This document shows positions 61,101-64,000 of a stretch of 64,000 bases of DNA, one piece after another. The notes under the pieces were generated by a model. The model had not been told where the DNA came from. It did no database searches and saw only the letters and a program-made list of their open reading frames with translations. The stretch spans positions 65,872,182-65,936,181 of the forward strand of contig OX457038.1 in the NCBI GenBank assembly GCA_949752735.1, written 5' to 3'. The stretch is from Lumbricus terrestris. Its lineage: Eukaryota > Annelida > Clitellata > Crassiclitellata > Lumbricidae. The position numbers and the translations under genes were made by a program. The number at the start of each line of letters is the position of its first letter. Positions within the stretch are counted from its first letter, which is position 1.

Positions 61101-62604
61101 TGAGTGAAGGGAGTGCTTGAACCGCTTTATTGAGGGTAAGTAATGGAACAGTACATGTTCAGGGTTTTAGTAACTAGGAGCAGGACCTTGTGTTTGATTT
61201 GAGTCGAGCAGATATTAATCTTGTTTGTGGCGGATGTGCGAGTGCGAACAAGTCACGCAGTGCTCAGCATTTAAGACAGATTGCACAGATGACAGGCAAA
61301 CCTTAGGAAGCCCAGTTAGGGAGGGGGGGTGGAGAGTTACAGCAGTAAATTTGTGCTGAGATACAAAATATAATCTAATTTTAGTAATCAGCTAAGTGAC
61401 CTAAGACCAGCATAGGCTAAACAGAAGATGGCAACGCAAGACACAAATTTACCTGATCACATTCTTTAAATGCCACTCACATTACGTTACAATTTCGTTA
61501 AACACTTCTTGCTACATTACTGTCACTGTTGGGAACTACATAAAAATGCCAATAATTTTTCCTTAAACATTGCATACTCATTTAGATACACAATTATATG
61601 ATAAATATTGCATAGCACTTTAAAAGTTCTTTGTTACGGATCCACAATATACCATTTTACATATAGTAGAACTTTTATAAAACACTGGTCACAATACTTA
61701 ATCTGCACCAGTTAAGCACTGCATCCTAATTAGCCTTTCCCAAACTGTAAACAATCCATACCATTAGACCTTCACCATTCTGTTAAACATTCCATACCAT
61801 TAGACCTTTACCATTTGGATAAACATTCCATACCATTAGAACTTTACCATTCTGTTAAACATTCCATACCATTAGACCTTTACCATTTGGATAAACATTT
61901 AATACGTACTAATAGACCTTCACCATTTGTCAAACATTGCGTACGATTAGACCTAAAAATTACCATTTTGTCAAACATTGCATACCATAAGACCTTCACC
62001 ATTTTTTCAAACATTGCATACCATTATAAATTTCCCATTCCGCTAAAAAATGCATACCATTAGACTTTTACCATTTTGTTAAACATTGCAAACCGCTAGA
62101 CTTTTACCATTTTGTCAAAAATTGCATACCATAAGACCTTTACCATTTTATCAAATATCACAACACATCAAACTTTTACCAATTTGATAAACATCACATA
62201 CCATTATACCTTTACCATTTTCTTATACGTTGCATACCATCAGACCTTTACTATTTTTTACAATCCCTGCAGCACGTCTACTTTTAAAGGCAATCGGCCT
62301 TTGACACAAACAGAGCTTTCTGCCTAAGCTCTGATCACTTTTCCATCTGCCTCTCAGCCGTCAATCTTGATTGTTTGCCAAGCAAAAATGTACCAGTCTC
62401 CCACAGATAAGAGAAGACAAACAAACTCCAGTTGAAAGGAAGGACGACAAACAACAACGTTAACGACACTCGACATCAAAATGATGACTCGCCTGTGATG
62501 AGTCGCAGATGTTTTAGTCGCGAGGAAATGTCGCGCTTTGAGTCGAACAGTTTCAGCTGCGACTTGCTGGGGTTCGTCGAACTTTTGCGGTTGAAGACAT
62601 GCAC
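22606..62604 (-). CDS. RALGAPA: Ral GTPase-activating protein, alpha subunit (catalytic)
   Basis: Minus strand, 47 recognised exons listed individually below, about 2,060 residues as joined (human RALGAPA1 about 2,036). The protein is the catalytic half of the tuberin-like RalGAP heterodimer, which stimulates GTP hydrolysis by RalA/RalB and so restrains exocyst-driven exocytosis; in mammals AKT phosphorylation and 14-3-3 relieve it. Order: N-terminal helical scaffold (exons 1-15), Ser/Thr-rich acidic linker (16-21), second helical scaffold starting '[17 protein letters not shown]' (23-32), a linker and beta-rich segment (33-40), then the RapGAP domain (41-45) with '[19 protein letters not shown]', the asparagine-thumb strand '[11 protein letters not shown]' and '[12 protein letters not shown]'. 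Nearly every junction keeps phase. Uncertain points: the N-terminal Met exon is not found, the donor after exon 13 is not canonical, and the C-terminal tail (46-47) is tentative. Introns host LINE, SINE, MITE and minisatellite insertions. Confidence 0.95.
23550..23597 (-). CDS. RALGAPA: RALGAPA exon 46
   Basis: Acceptor TGTTGCAG, donor AAAG|GTAAAA. It completes a Ser, then [16 protein letters not shown] Ser/Pro tail after the RapGAP domain; phases agree on both sides. Confidence 0.6.
24045..24175 (-). CDS. RALGAPA: RALGAPA exon 45 (end of RapGAP domain)
   Basis: Acceptor TTGTTCAG of the U12-type intron. [18 protein letters not shown] and '[12 protein letters not shown]', matching human YEERARYLQTIV..FEDFAAQVF. 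Donor assigned TATA|GTAAAT, phase 1. Confidence 0.88.
24176..24875 (-). other. RALGAPA: U12-type intron 44 of RALGAPA
   Basis: Donor TT|GTATCCTATT and, 12 bp before the next exon, CCTTGAC at 24192-24186. These match the minor-spliceosome consensus RTATCCTT and TTCCTTRAY. Joining TT+C gives 'QPFYEERD', aligned to human 'QNFYEERA'. Confidence 0.8.
24876..25003 (-). CDS. RALGAPA: RALGAPA exon 44 (RapGAP)
   Basis: Acceptor [27 protein letters not shown] through '[15 protein letters not shown]', phase 2 out. It matches the family block [11 protein letters not shown].. LPxMVRATAxNASR. Confidence 0.95.
25023..25096. mobile_element. Short TTAA-type hairpin, copy 1
   Basis: Inverted arms TTGACCCTTTAACGACCA (25023-25040) and the complement of TTAACCCTTTAACAACCA (25079-25096), 16 of 18 matching, around a 38-bp loop. 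Confidence 0.55.
25244..25402 (-). CDS. RALGAPA: RALGAPA exon 43 (asparagine thumb)
   Basis: Acceptor TTTATAG, donor GAG|GTAAGA; 53 codons. [20 protein letters not shown] carries the catalytic Asn of the RapGAP family (N of GND), followed by '[14 protein letters not shown]' and '[10 protein letters not shown]'. The active site is intact. Confidence 0.97.
25437..26250 (+). mobile_element. CR1/L2-type LINE 3' region, coding part open
   Basis: An open 252-codon stretch (25437-26195) encodes the C-terminal end of a non-LTR reverse transcriptase: '[18 protein letters not shown]', '[14 protein letters not shown]', '[14 protein letters not shown]', '[12 protein letters not shown]'. Then come a hairpin (AGCGCTTCT at 26185-26193 pairing with 26211-26219) and a GATAC tail (26231-26249). 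The element is 5' truncated, lies antisense in RALGAPA intron 42, and starts only about 34 bp from exon 43. Confidence 0.92.
26745..26903 (-). CDS. RALGAPA: RALGAPA exon 42 (RapGAP)
   Basis: Acceptor TTTTAG, donor AAG|GTCAGT; 53 codons. [20 protein letters not shown] and '[14 protein letters not shown]' match human HCGFMGGLQKNKSTG..VEVIFHVSTRMPS. Confidence 0.96.
26962..27496. mobile_element. 535-bp element flanked by 10-bp direct repeats
   Basis: Bounded by GCACTTATCA at 26952-26961 and 27499-27508. Ends TGGGCAGAATTT and AAACTCTGCCCA are inverted copies. The interior holds a ~35-bp minisatellite (27063-27312) and GC-rich shoulders. Repeats of 9-11 bp suggest a Mutator-like element, but this is inference. 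Confidence 0.6.
27063..27312. repeat. ~35-bp minisatellite inside the element
   Basis: About seven copies of 'tttttattttcccggccaaa' plus 'aaagttgatgac', decaying towards the right end. Confidence 0.85.
28192..28315 (-). CDS. RALGAPA: RALGAPA exon 41 (start of RapGAP)
   Basis: Acceptor CTGCAG, donor AAG|GTTGGT; completes Cys, then [20 protein letters not shown] and '[15 protein letters not shown]', nearly the human wording ([20 protein letters not shown]). Confidence 0.97.
28548..28690 (-). repeat. Dispersed retroposon-like repeat, copy
   Basis: The reverse strand reads a body with 'gactctccactttggccgtg' and then 'agggcctctgaataattatc..gggtgctgtataaa', the same tail as the local LINE/SINE. 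The related copy at 36474-36640 shares this body, so it is a second family using the same 3' end. (CA)n follows at 28758-28780. Confidence 0.5.
28948..29019 (-). CDS. RALGAPA: RALGAPA exon 40
   Basis: Acceptor TTGACAG, donor [33 protein letters not shown], matching human [20 protein letters not shown] just ahead of the RapGAP domain. Confidence 0.94.
29275..29345 (+). repeat. LINE/SINE tail fragment
   Basis: 'gtggctgggctgggagtgct' followed by 'tgaaggacactatataagtc', a 3' hairpin tail of the local LINE/SINE family. Confidence 0.5.
29546..29656 (-). CDS. RALGAPA: RALGAPA exon 39
   Basis: Acceptor CATTTTAG, donor [29 protein letters not shown] and '[15 protein letters not shown]', corresponding to human [20 protein letters not shown]. 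Confidence 0.92.
29890..30097 (+). mobile_element. tRNA-derived SINE, copy 2
   Basis: B box AGGTTCAAATCC (29941-29952), then 'gcagggaccatgagcaaact', 'gaggtgaaactctgtttcag' and the tail 'gggagcgcttctgagtagca'. The A-box side is too decayed to see. Confidence 0.75.
30109..30293 (-). CDS. RALGAPA: RALGAPA exon 38
   Basis: Acceptor GTTTCAG, donor [28 protein letters not shown] through '[19 protein letters not shown]', matching human ELLQYLGVTSPECLQR..ILKQHTEEKEF. Confidence 0.94.
30864..30985 (-). CDS. RALGAPA: RALGAPA exon 37
   Basis: Acceptor TTTTCAG, donor [29 protein letters not shown] then '[12 protein letters not shown]'. Poorly conserved linker, placed by phase and open frame. Confidence 0.8.
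31358..31490 (-). CDS. RALGAPA: RALGAPA exon 36
   Basis: Acceptor TTTGCAG, donor TTTG|GTAAGA; '[20 protein letters not shown]' matches human [20 protein letters not shown]. Confidence 0.93.
32028..32084 (-). CDS. RALGAPA: RALGAPA exon 35
   Basis: Acceptor TCTTAG, donor GAG|GTGCGT; 19 codons [19 protein letters not shown], cf. human FFVLNNTTLVSCIQIRSEE. Confidence 0.88.
32184..32316. repeat. 23-bp minisatellite
   Basis: About six copies of 'aatgtacatgagattaacaa' plus 'tgt', in RALGAPA intron 34. Confidence 0.9.
32482..32628 (-). CDS. RALGAPA: RALGAPA exon 34
   Basis: Acceptor TTGCCAG, donor [29 protein letters not shown] through 'NRPDVQ', matching human VITHLVNHLGHYPMSGGPA. Confidence 0.94.
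33330..33395 (+). repeat. LINE/SINE tail fragment
   Basis: 'gttgggttgggagcacctct' then 'taaaggggtgcaaatt', the 3' hairpin tail family. Confidence 0.5.
33463..33687 (-). CDS. RALGAPA: RALGAPA exon 33
   Basis: Acceptor TTTTGCAG, donor GCT|GTAAGC; 75 codons, [20 protein letters not shown] to '[10 protein letters not shown]'. Low-complexity linker, corresponding by position to human LKEPEPLHSPDSERSS. Confidence 0.87.
34285..34407 (-). CDS. RALGAPA: RALGAPA exon 32
   Basis: Acceptor GCTCAG, donor [29 protein letters not shown] through 'LLNRIFK', matching human [28 protein letters not shown]. Confidence 0.94.
34957..35025 (-). CDS. RALGAPA: RALGAPA exon 31
   Basis: Acceptor TCTCTAG, donor AAG|GTGAGC; 23 codons [23 protein letters not shown], helical scaffold. 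Confidence 0.88.
35285..35398 (-). CDS. RALGAPA: RALGAPA exon 30
   Basis: Acceptor GTTTAAG, donor [29 protein letters not shown] through '[12 protein letters not shown]'. It corresponds to human [20 protein letters not shown]. Confidence 0.9.
36171..36279 (-). CDS. RALGAPA: RALGAPA exon 29
   Basis: Acceptor TTTCAG, donor [29 protein letters not shown] then '[13 protein letters not shown]', matching human [20 protein letters not shown]. Confidence 0.95.
36474..36640 (-). repeat. Dispersed retroposon-like repeat, second copy
   Basis: Shares body and tail with 28548-28690 on the minus strand (tail 'ggtgctatttaaa' side at 36474). The 195-codon plus-strand ORF crossing it has no recognisable domain. 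Confidence 0.5.
36702..36763 (-). CDS. RALGAPA: RALGAPA exon 28
   Basis: Acceptor TTTCCAG, donor [28 protein letters not shown], matching human [20 protein letters not shown]. Confidence 0.93.
37129..37260 (-). CDS. RALGAPA: RALGAPA exon 27
   Basis: Acceptor GTTTAG, donor [29 protein letters not shown], matching human [20 protein letters not shown]. Confidence 0.94.
37739..37873 (-). CDS. RALGAPA: RALGAPA exon 26
   Basis: Acceptor TTTATAG, donor [29 protein letters not shown] and '[15 protein letters not shown]', matching human [20 protein letters not shown]. Confidence 0.95.
38685..38837 (-). CDS. RALGAPA: RALGAPA exon 25
   Basis: Acceptor TTTCAG, donor [29 protein letters not shown] and '[17 protein letters not shown]', matching human [20 protein letters not shown]. 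Confidence 0.95.
39357..39434 (-). CDS. RALGAPA: RALGAPA exon 24
   Basis: Acceptor TTCTAG, donor [35 protein letters not shown], cf. human LIPPLRILTPWLFKA. Confidence 0.9.
39698..39775. mobile_element. Short TTAA-type hairpin, copy 2 (degenerate)
   Basis: Starts TTAACCCTTTATTG and ends AGGGTTAA, 78 bp. Weaker arms than the copies at 25023 and 49374. Confidence 0.35.
39964..40142 (-). CDS. RALGAPA: RALGAPA exon 23
   Basis: Acceptor TGCGCAG, donor AAG|GTTCTG; 59 codons. '[20 protein letters not shown]' and '[17 protein letters not shown]' are a hallmark RALGAPA block (human [20 protein letters not shown]). Confidence 0.97.
40674..40710 (-). CDS. RALGAPA: RALGAPA exon 22 (37-nt exon)
   Basis: Acceptor TTTCCAG, donor [22 protein letters not shown], acidic linker. 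It fits the phases on both sides. Confidence 0.78.
41525..41601 (-). CDS. RALGAPA: RALGAPA exon 21
   Basis: Acceptor CTCTAG, donor [35 protein letters not shown]. Ser-rich linker. Confidence 0.83.
41712..41858. repeat. 17-bp minisatellite
   Basis: About nine copies of ATCAATAGCCTAATCTC with few substitutions. Confidence 0.9.
42046..42250 (-). mobile_element. tRNA-derived SINE, copy 3
   Basis: The minus strand carries A-box-like TGGGGTGTAGTGGTG (near 42250), B box GGTTTGAATCC (42204-42194), the body 'agggaccttgggcaagttct' and the tail 'cctctgagtaatgaacttga'. In RALGAPA intron 20, just upstream of the exon 20 donor side. Confidence 0.85.
42334..42564 (-). CDS. RALGAPA: RALGAPA exon 20
   Basis: Acceptor TTTTTAG, donor [31 protein letters not shown], then a Ser-rich stretch ending 'SSTDSPSMS'. 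Corresponds to the human linker with SSADVDSGSGHHQ. Phases hold. Confidence 0.87.
42820..42905. repeat. Fragment of dispersed repeat
   Basis: 'gccacaacccagggaccaag' resembles the body of the repeat at 60140-61330 ('attccattgcgatggaccca'). Confidence 0.3.
43020..43436 (-). CDS. RALGAPA: RALGAPA exon 19 (largest exon, Ser/Asp linker)
   Basis: Acceptor TTTTCAG, donor TCGG|GTATTG; 138 codons from [20 protein letters not shown] to 'SQDTSSDS'. Acidic, Ser/Thr-rich; contains '[15 protein letters not shown]'. In mammals this region holds regulatory phosphosites; whether they exist here is not visible. Confidence 0.9.
44234..44473 (-). CDS. RALGAPA: RALGAPA exon 18
   Basis: Acceptor TGTTGCAG, donor CCAG|GTTGCA; '[14 protein letters not shown]' lines up with human LPRSSSTSDILEPF, and a run of eight Ser precedes it. 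Gln/His-rich first half. Confidence 0.88.
44615..45135 (+). mobile_element. piggyBac-like remnant
   Basis: Begins at TTAA (44615), then two direct copies of 'ccttatgacgtacggcata' (about 44627 and 44671), as in subterminal repeats of piggyBac-type elements. An ORF at 44896-45132 starts [20 protein letters not shown] and has the acidic '[13 protein letters not shown]' common at piggyBac transposase N-termini. The catalytic domain is absent and the right end was not found. Confidence 0.4.
45365..45445 (-). CDS. RALGAPA: RALGAPA exon 17
   Basis: Acceptor TTGTCAG, donor [36 protein letters not shown], linker, phase 1 both sides. Confidence 0.8.
45976..46099. repeat. 21-bp minisatellite
   Basis: Six copies of 'caattagccacagtgatctg' plus one base, alternating GTGATC and GAGATC variants. 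Confidence 0.9.
46278..46404 (-). CDS. RALGAPA: RALGAPA exon 16
   Basis: Acceptor TTTTGCAG, donor [30 protein letters not shown] and '[14 protein letters not shown]', matching human [30 protein letters not shown]. Confidence 0.92.
46881..47003 (-). CDS. RALGAPA: RALGAPA exon 15
   Basis: Acceptor CCACAG, donor [29 protein letters not shown] and '[19 protein letters not shown]', near-identical in pattern to human [20 protein letters not shown]. Confidence 0.97.
47536..47647 (-). CDS. RALGAPA: RALGAPA exon 14
   Basis: Acceptor TTTTTCAG, donor [29 protein letters not shown] and 'GELASTLLQ', matching human [20 protein letters not shown]. Needs a phase-2 donor upstream, which was not found. Confidence 0.93.
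47686..47892 (+). mobile_element. tRNA-derived SINE, copy 1
   Basis: A box TGATGTAGTGGTGG (47694-47707), B box GGTTCGAATCC (47737-47747), a perfect match to the Pol III consensus, then 'ggaccttgggcaagtccttc', 'ggcgtgaaactccgatgcag' and the tail 'gggagcgcctctgagtagag..gaaggggcgctata'. Confidence 0.93.
48947..49165 (-). CDS. RALGAPA: RALGAPA exon 13 (3' boundary unresolved)
   Basis: Acceptor [27 protein letters not shown] through '[20 protein letters not shown]' and SVDKPKF, matching human [39 protein letters not shown]. No GT in phase 2 exists before the stop at 48929; the lower coordinate is set by alignment only. Confidence 0.85.
49374..49452. mobile_element. Short TTAA-type hairpin, copy 3
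   Basis: Perfect 14-bp inverted ends TTAACCCTTTGAAC and GTTCAAAGGGTTAA enclosing a GC-rich inner palindrome CCGGTTTTCCGG; 79 bp in total. Confidence 0.65.
49984..50127 (-). CDS. RALGAPA: RALGAPA exon 12
   Basis: Acceptor TTTCAG, donor [29 protein letters not shown] to 'NQSVVE', matching human EEKPLFMQEPEE. Ser-rich end. Confidence 0.92.
50421..50492 (-). CDS. RALGAPA: RALGAPA exon 11
   Basis: Acceptor GTCGCAG, donor [33 protein letters not shown], matching human [24 protein letters not shown]. Confidence 0.94.
51403..51595 (-). CDS. RALGAPA: RALGAPA exon 10
   Basis: Acceptor AACCAG, donor [29 protein letters not shown] to '[16 protein letters not shown]', matching human [21 protein letters not shown]. 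Confidence 0.94.
52125..52151. repeat. (AT)n microsatellite
   Basis: Uninterrupted AT dinucleotides in RALGAPA intron 9. Confidence 0.9.
52257..52395 (-). CDS. RALGAPA: RALGAPA exon 9
   Basis: Acceptor TTTTAG, donor [29 protein letters not shown], then [18 protein letters not shown], matching human [20 protein letters not shown]. Confidence 0.93.
52571..52796 (+). mobile_element. tRNA-derived SINE, copy 4
   Basis: A box TGGTGTAGTGG (52579-52589, exact TRGYNNARNGG), B box AGTTCGAATCC (52622-52632), body and tail as at 47686. Overall very similar to that copy, so retroposition is fairly recent. Confidence 0.93.
53260..53386 (-). CDS. RALGAPA: RALGAPA exon 8
   Basis: Acceptor TTTTTAG, donor [29 protein letters not shown] and '[18 protein letters not shown]', matching human [23 protein letters not shown]. 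Confidence 0.95.
53889..53959 (-). CDS. RALGAPA: RALGAPA exon 7
   Basis: Acceptor TGTTAG, donor [33 protein letters not shown], matching human SYFLEALLKYIVIQ. The ~30-residue human insert before it is absent. Confidence 0.92.
54106..54933. mobile_element. 828-bp DNA element with TTAGGGCCC termini
   Basis: Ends TTAGGGCCCCCAGAAATTCG and the complement of TTAGGGCCCTCAGAAATTTG, flanked by AATC on both sides. Further inverted 'gcgcaaattt' blocks lie inside each end. Non-autonomous; holds one short ORF (next entry). In RALGAPA intron 6. Confidence 0.8.
54322..54450 (+). pseudogene. Short ORF inside the 828-bp element
   Basis: 42 codons from [35 protein letters not shown] to '[11 protein letters not shown]'. 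It may be the 5' end of a lost transposase gene or a captured host first exon. Not recognised. Confidence 0.3.
55070..55172 (-). CDS. RALGAPA: RALGAPA exon 6
   Basis: Acceptor GTTTTAG, donor [30 protein letters not shown] and '[11 protein letters not shown]', matching human [28 protein letters not shown]. Confidence 0.94.
55875..55918 (-). CDS. RALGAPA: RALGAPA exon 5 (44 nt)
   Basis: Acceptor TCTTAG, donor [24 protein letters not shown], matching human GLILKKLLHTGNSLKIR. Confidence 0.9.
56336..56393 (-). CDS. RALGAPA: RALGAPA exon 4
   Basis: Acceptor TTGTAG, donor [29 protein letters not shown], matching human KILQLLPERIHQRWQFHSI. Confidence 0.95.
57560..58055 (+). mobile_element. RTE-like LINE 3' end, copy 2
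   Basis: Longer relative of 1-345, beginning around 'gggcacgacgttaaactgca' and containing 'gtgccggtcctaagcccgga', a Rex3/RTE-type 3' signature, and ending in a short GAT run. 5' truncated; no reverse transcriptase visible. Plus strand, antisense to RALGAPA intron 3. Confidence 0.7.
58215..58267 (-). CDS. RALGAPA: RALGAPA exon 3 (53 nt)
   Basis: Acceptor TTATCAG, donor [27 protein letters not shown], matching human GHKSQREELDAILFIFE. Confidence 0.93.
59100..59362 (+). mobile_element. Decayed CR1/L2-type LINE 3' end
   Basis: Parallels the last ~230 bp of the element at 25437, with the coding frame broken. Retains the 10-bp hairpin GAGTGCCTCT (59297-59306) with AGAGGCACTC (59324-59333) and a 'aaatac' tail. 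It ends about 30 bp from the exon 2 donor. Confidence 0.82.
59392..59502 (-). CDS. RALGAPA: RALGAPA exon 2
   Basis: Acceptor TCGACAG, donor [47 protein letters not shown], matching human [20 protein letters not shown]. Confidence 0.95.
60140..61330. repeat. Degenerate dispersed repeat block
   Basis: Multiple copies of a diverged body with 'acttccacagaaatggacca' and 'gtcattccattgcgatggac', followed by 'gcaggaccttgtgtttgatt'. Retroposon-like and not translatable. Small ORFs here are unsupported. Confidence 0.4.
61730..62262. repeat. 36-bp minisatellite, about 15 copies
   Basis: Unit 'aaacattccataccattaga' plus 'cctttaccattttgtt', drifting in sequence and slightly in length. In RALGAPA intron 1. 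The repetitive plus-strand ORFs (61815, 62112) are repeat translations. Confidence 0.92.
62493..62604 (-). CDS. RALGAPA: RALGAPA exon 1 of those visible
   Basis: Acceptor [26 protein letters not shown] then '[17 protein letters not shown]', matching human [35 protein letters not shown]. The frame has no ATG here, so an upstream exon must supply it. The donor is GC (CAG|GCGAGT), phase 1. Confidence 0.9.
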
Positions 62605-62712
62605 CTGGAGACAATGAAATCGAGGATCATTGTTAATTACTTCTCATTCGTTAATTAATTTGCTCATCCAATTAAAATTAAAATTTTCAATCAAGTGCTT
62701 GATTGTTCATTT

Positions 62713-63316
62713 GTGTCCCATCTGACCAAAACCAGGCGTAAGTCGCAACACACGCTTCTGAGATAATGACCAAAATGTGAAAAAACCGAATTTTTTCATC
62801 TTTTTTGTTTTTGACAGAAAATGATAAATAAACATGTTTTATACACATTAAAACCAAAAATTTTGCAAAAATATTATTTTTAATGATATTTTTGATAATT
62901 TTGTAGTTTTTATTGTTCAAATAATTCGATGACTTTCCCCGCCATTTTCCACTTTCCCGCCATTGGTAGCCATATTCGGTATGTGGCTAACAAAATAAAT
63001 TAGGTATCAGTGAAAAGCCCAGACTTCCCTCTTGCCTACTATGCATTCTGTTTATTTGTTGCAAATTTTTATTTAATTATGAACATGGTTCTAAAGAATC
63101 TTGCATTTCTAAGTTATAGAAAACTTTAAACGCATTTTTCTCAGAATTGTAATTTGAACGGTCGAACCATATTTTTACTCATAACTTTGGACAGAAACAT
63201 GGCAGAGCAATAGGATTTGTGTCATTTTAAAGAAGAGACTTTATTCTTTTAGAAGATATATGACACTCATTTTGTGCAAAATTCGACTTACGCCTGGTTT
63301 TGGTCAGATGGGTCAC
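62713..63316. mobile_element. 604-bp MITE, family B
   Basis: Inverted ends GTGTCCCATCTGACCAAAAC (left) and the complement of GTGACCCATCTGACCAAAAC (right), about 33 bp each, flanked by ATTT. AT-rich interior, no ORF. A solo end of the same family lies at 29461-29484. Confidence 0.85.
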
Positions 63317-64000
63317 ATTTGCTCATGCAAAAAATCAGTTACTCAGTTGATCGTTCAATCAATAATGCCGTAATTGATGAATAACCAGCAAATAAATCAT
63401 TCAAACAAGATTTCTGTCATTTAATCAGTCAAAAATTCATTTTATCAACTATTCAGTTCATTAGCAATCAGTCAATCAATCGATTAATCTATAAAAAAAA
63501 CCTTGATTTGTCACATAACTGATCCACAAATAGGAGAAACTGAGAAAAGAAAAATGTCCATAAGCATCATGTACAATATAAATTTCTGAGTTCATTAAGA
63601 AAATCTAGACTTCTGACAACGCAGTCCTCTCTTCCATGGTTACATTTGGGTCAAATCAACCAGGGGTGTACATCACACCCCTTCAGATTTTTCTGAAATT
63701 TTTTTGCATAAACTACATGCAATATAAGGATTAACAGTGAAAATTTGAGCAGAATATCTCAAAATTTGACCGAGATATTAATTTTTGAAGTTAATGATCA
63801 AAAAATGCACTGCGAGAAAACGGTATGATCCACCAAGTTTAGACTGTTATATCTCGACCATGAAACGAACAAGAGGGCTGAAATATTTTTTGTGCAATCA
63901 GTTTTTTGTGCTCTTTCCAAATATGCAAGAACCTGGATGGAGTTATTTTTGGTTTTTAATATAAAAATTAGTAAACATAGCACAGATGCCAATTCTCACT
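63317..64000. other. No gene seen
   Basis: AT-rich. 63640-63960 resembles MITE interiors in texture ('ttatatctcgaccatgaaac') but no paired end is inside the window. No upstream RALGAPA exon or promoter recognised. Confidence 0.4.

Noticed and set aside
62354..62614. 86-codon minus ORF starting [17 protein letters not shown]
   Set aside because: Out of frame with the conserved RALGAPA exon at 62493-62604.

Overview
This is a eukaryotic window: small coding exons bounded by GT..AG introns, an AT-rich background, and dense retrotransposon, miniature transposon and satellite sequence. Three protein genes can be read. The protein matches, introns of roughly 0.1-3.7 kb, tRNA-derived SINEs, CR1/L2-type and RTE-type LINE ends and many AGGCCT-containing noncoding tracts suggest a marine invertebrate animal. 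An ambulacrarian such as an echinoderm or hemichordate is a low-confidence guess; nothing here fixes the species.

Layout. 1-4.0 kb holds repeats: an RTE-like LINE 3' end, a 420-bp MITE, an AGGCCT-rich tract and a 1.17-kb fold-back Tc1/mariner-type element. 4.0-7.4 kb is a three-exon plus-strand gene for an endonuclease/exonuclease/phosphatase-fold (EEP) protein whose GDFN catalytic signature reads GSFR, so it is probably a pseudoenzyme. 8.1-8.5 kb is another MITE. 9.2-13.5 kb is a minus-strand TRAPPC6B gene, a subunit of the TRAPP vesicle-tethering complex. 13.5-22.6 kb is intergenic, with no gene I can support. 22.6-62.6 kb is one large minus-strand gene with 47 recognised exons, encoding the alpha subunit of the Ral GTPase-activating protein (RALGAPA). 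It reads from its N-terminal scaffold through a Ser-rich linker to the C-terminal RapGAP domain with the asparagine-thumb motif LGNDEVHI. The first coding exon (with ATG) and the promoter were not found and may lie beyond 64000. 62.7-64.0 kb holds another MITE and nothing recognisable as coding.

The RALGAPA introns carry a coherent retroposon community: a CR1/L2-type LINE 3' region with an open 252-codon reverse-transcriptase C-terminus, a decayed second copy, and tRNA-derived SINEs (Pol III A and B boxes) ending in the same 3' hairpin as the LINE. This is the classic signature of a SINE using its partner LINE's reverse transcriptase. Other items are a piggyBac-like remnant, short TTAA-bounded hairpins, an element flanked by 10-bp direct repeats, and several minisatellites.

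Biologically, RALGAPA (with a beta subunit encoded elsewhere) switches off RalA/RalB, which drive exocyst-dependent exocytosis, and TRAPPC6B acts in ER-Golgi and Golgi traffic. From memory, human RALGAPA1 and TRAPPC6B both lie on 14q, so their adjacency here may be retained linkage. The most notable gene-structure finding is a likely U12-type (minor spliceosome) intron inside the RapGAP coding region.
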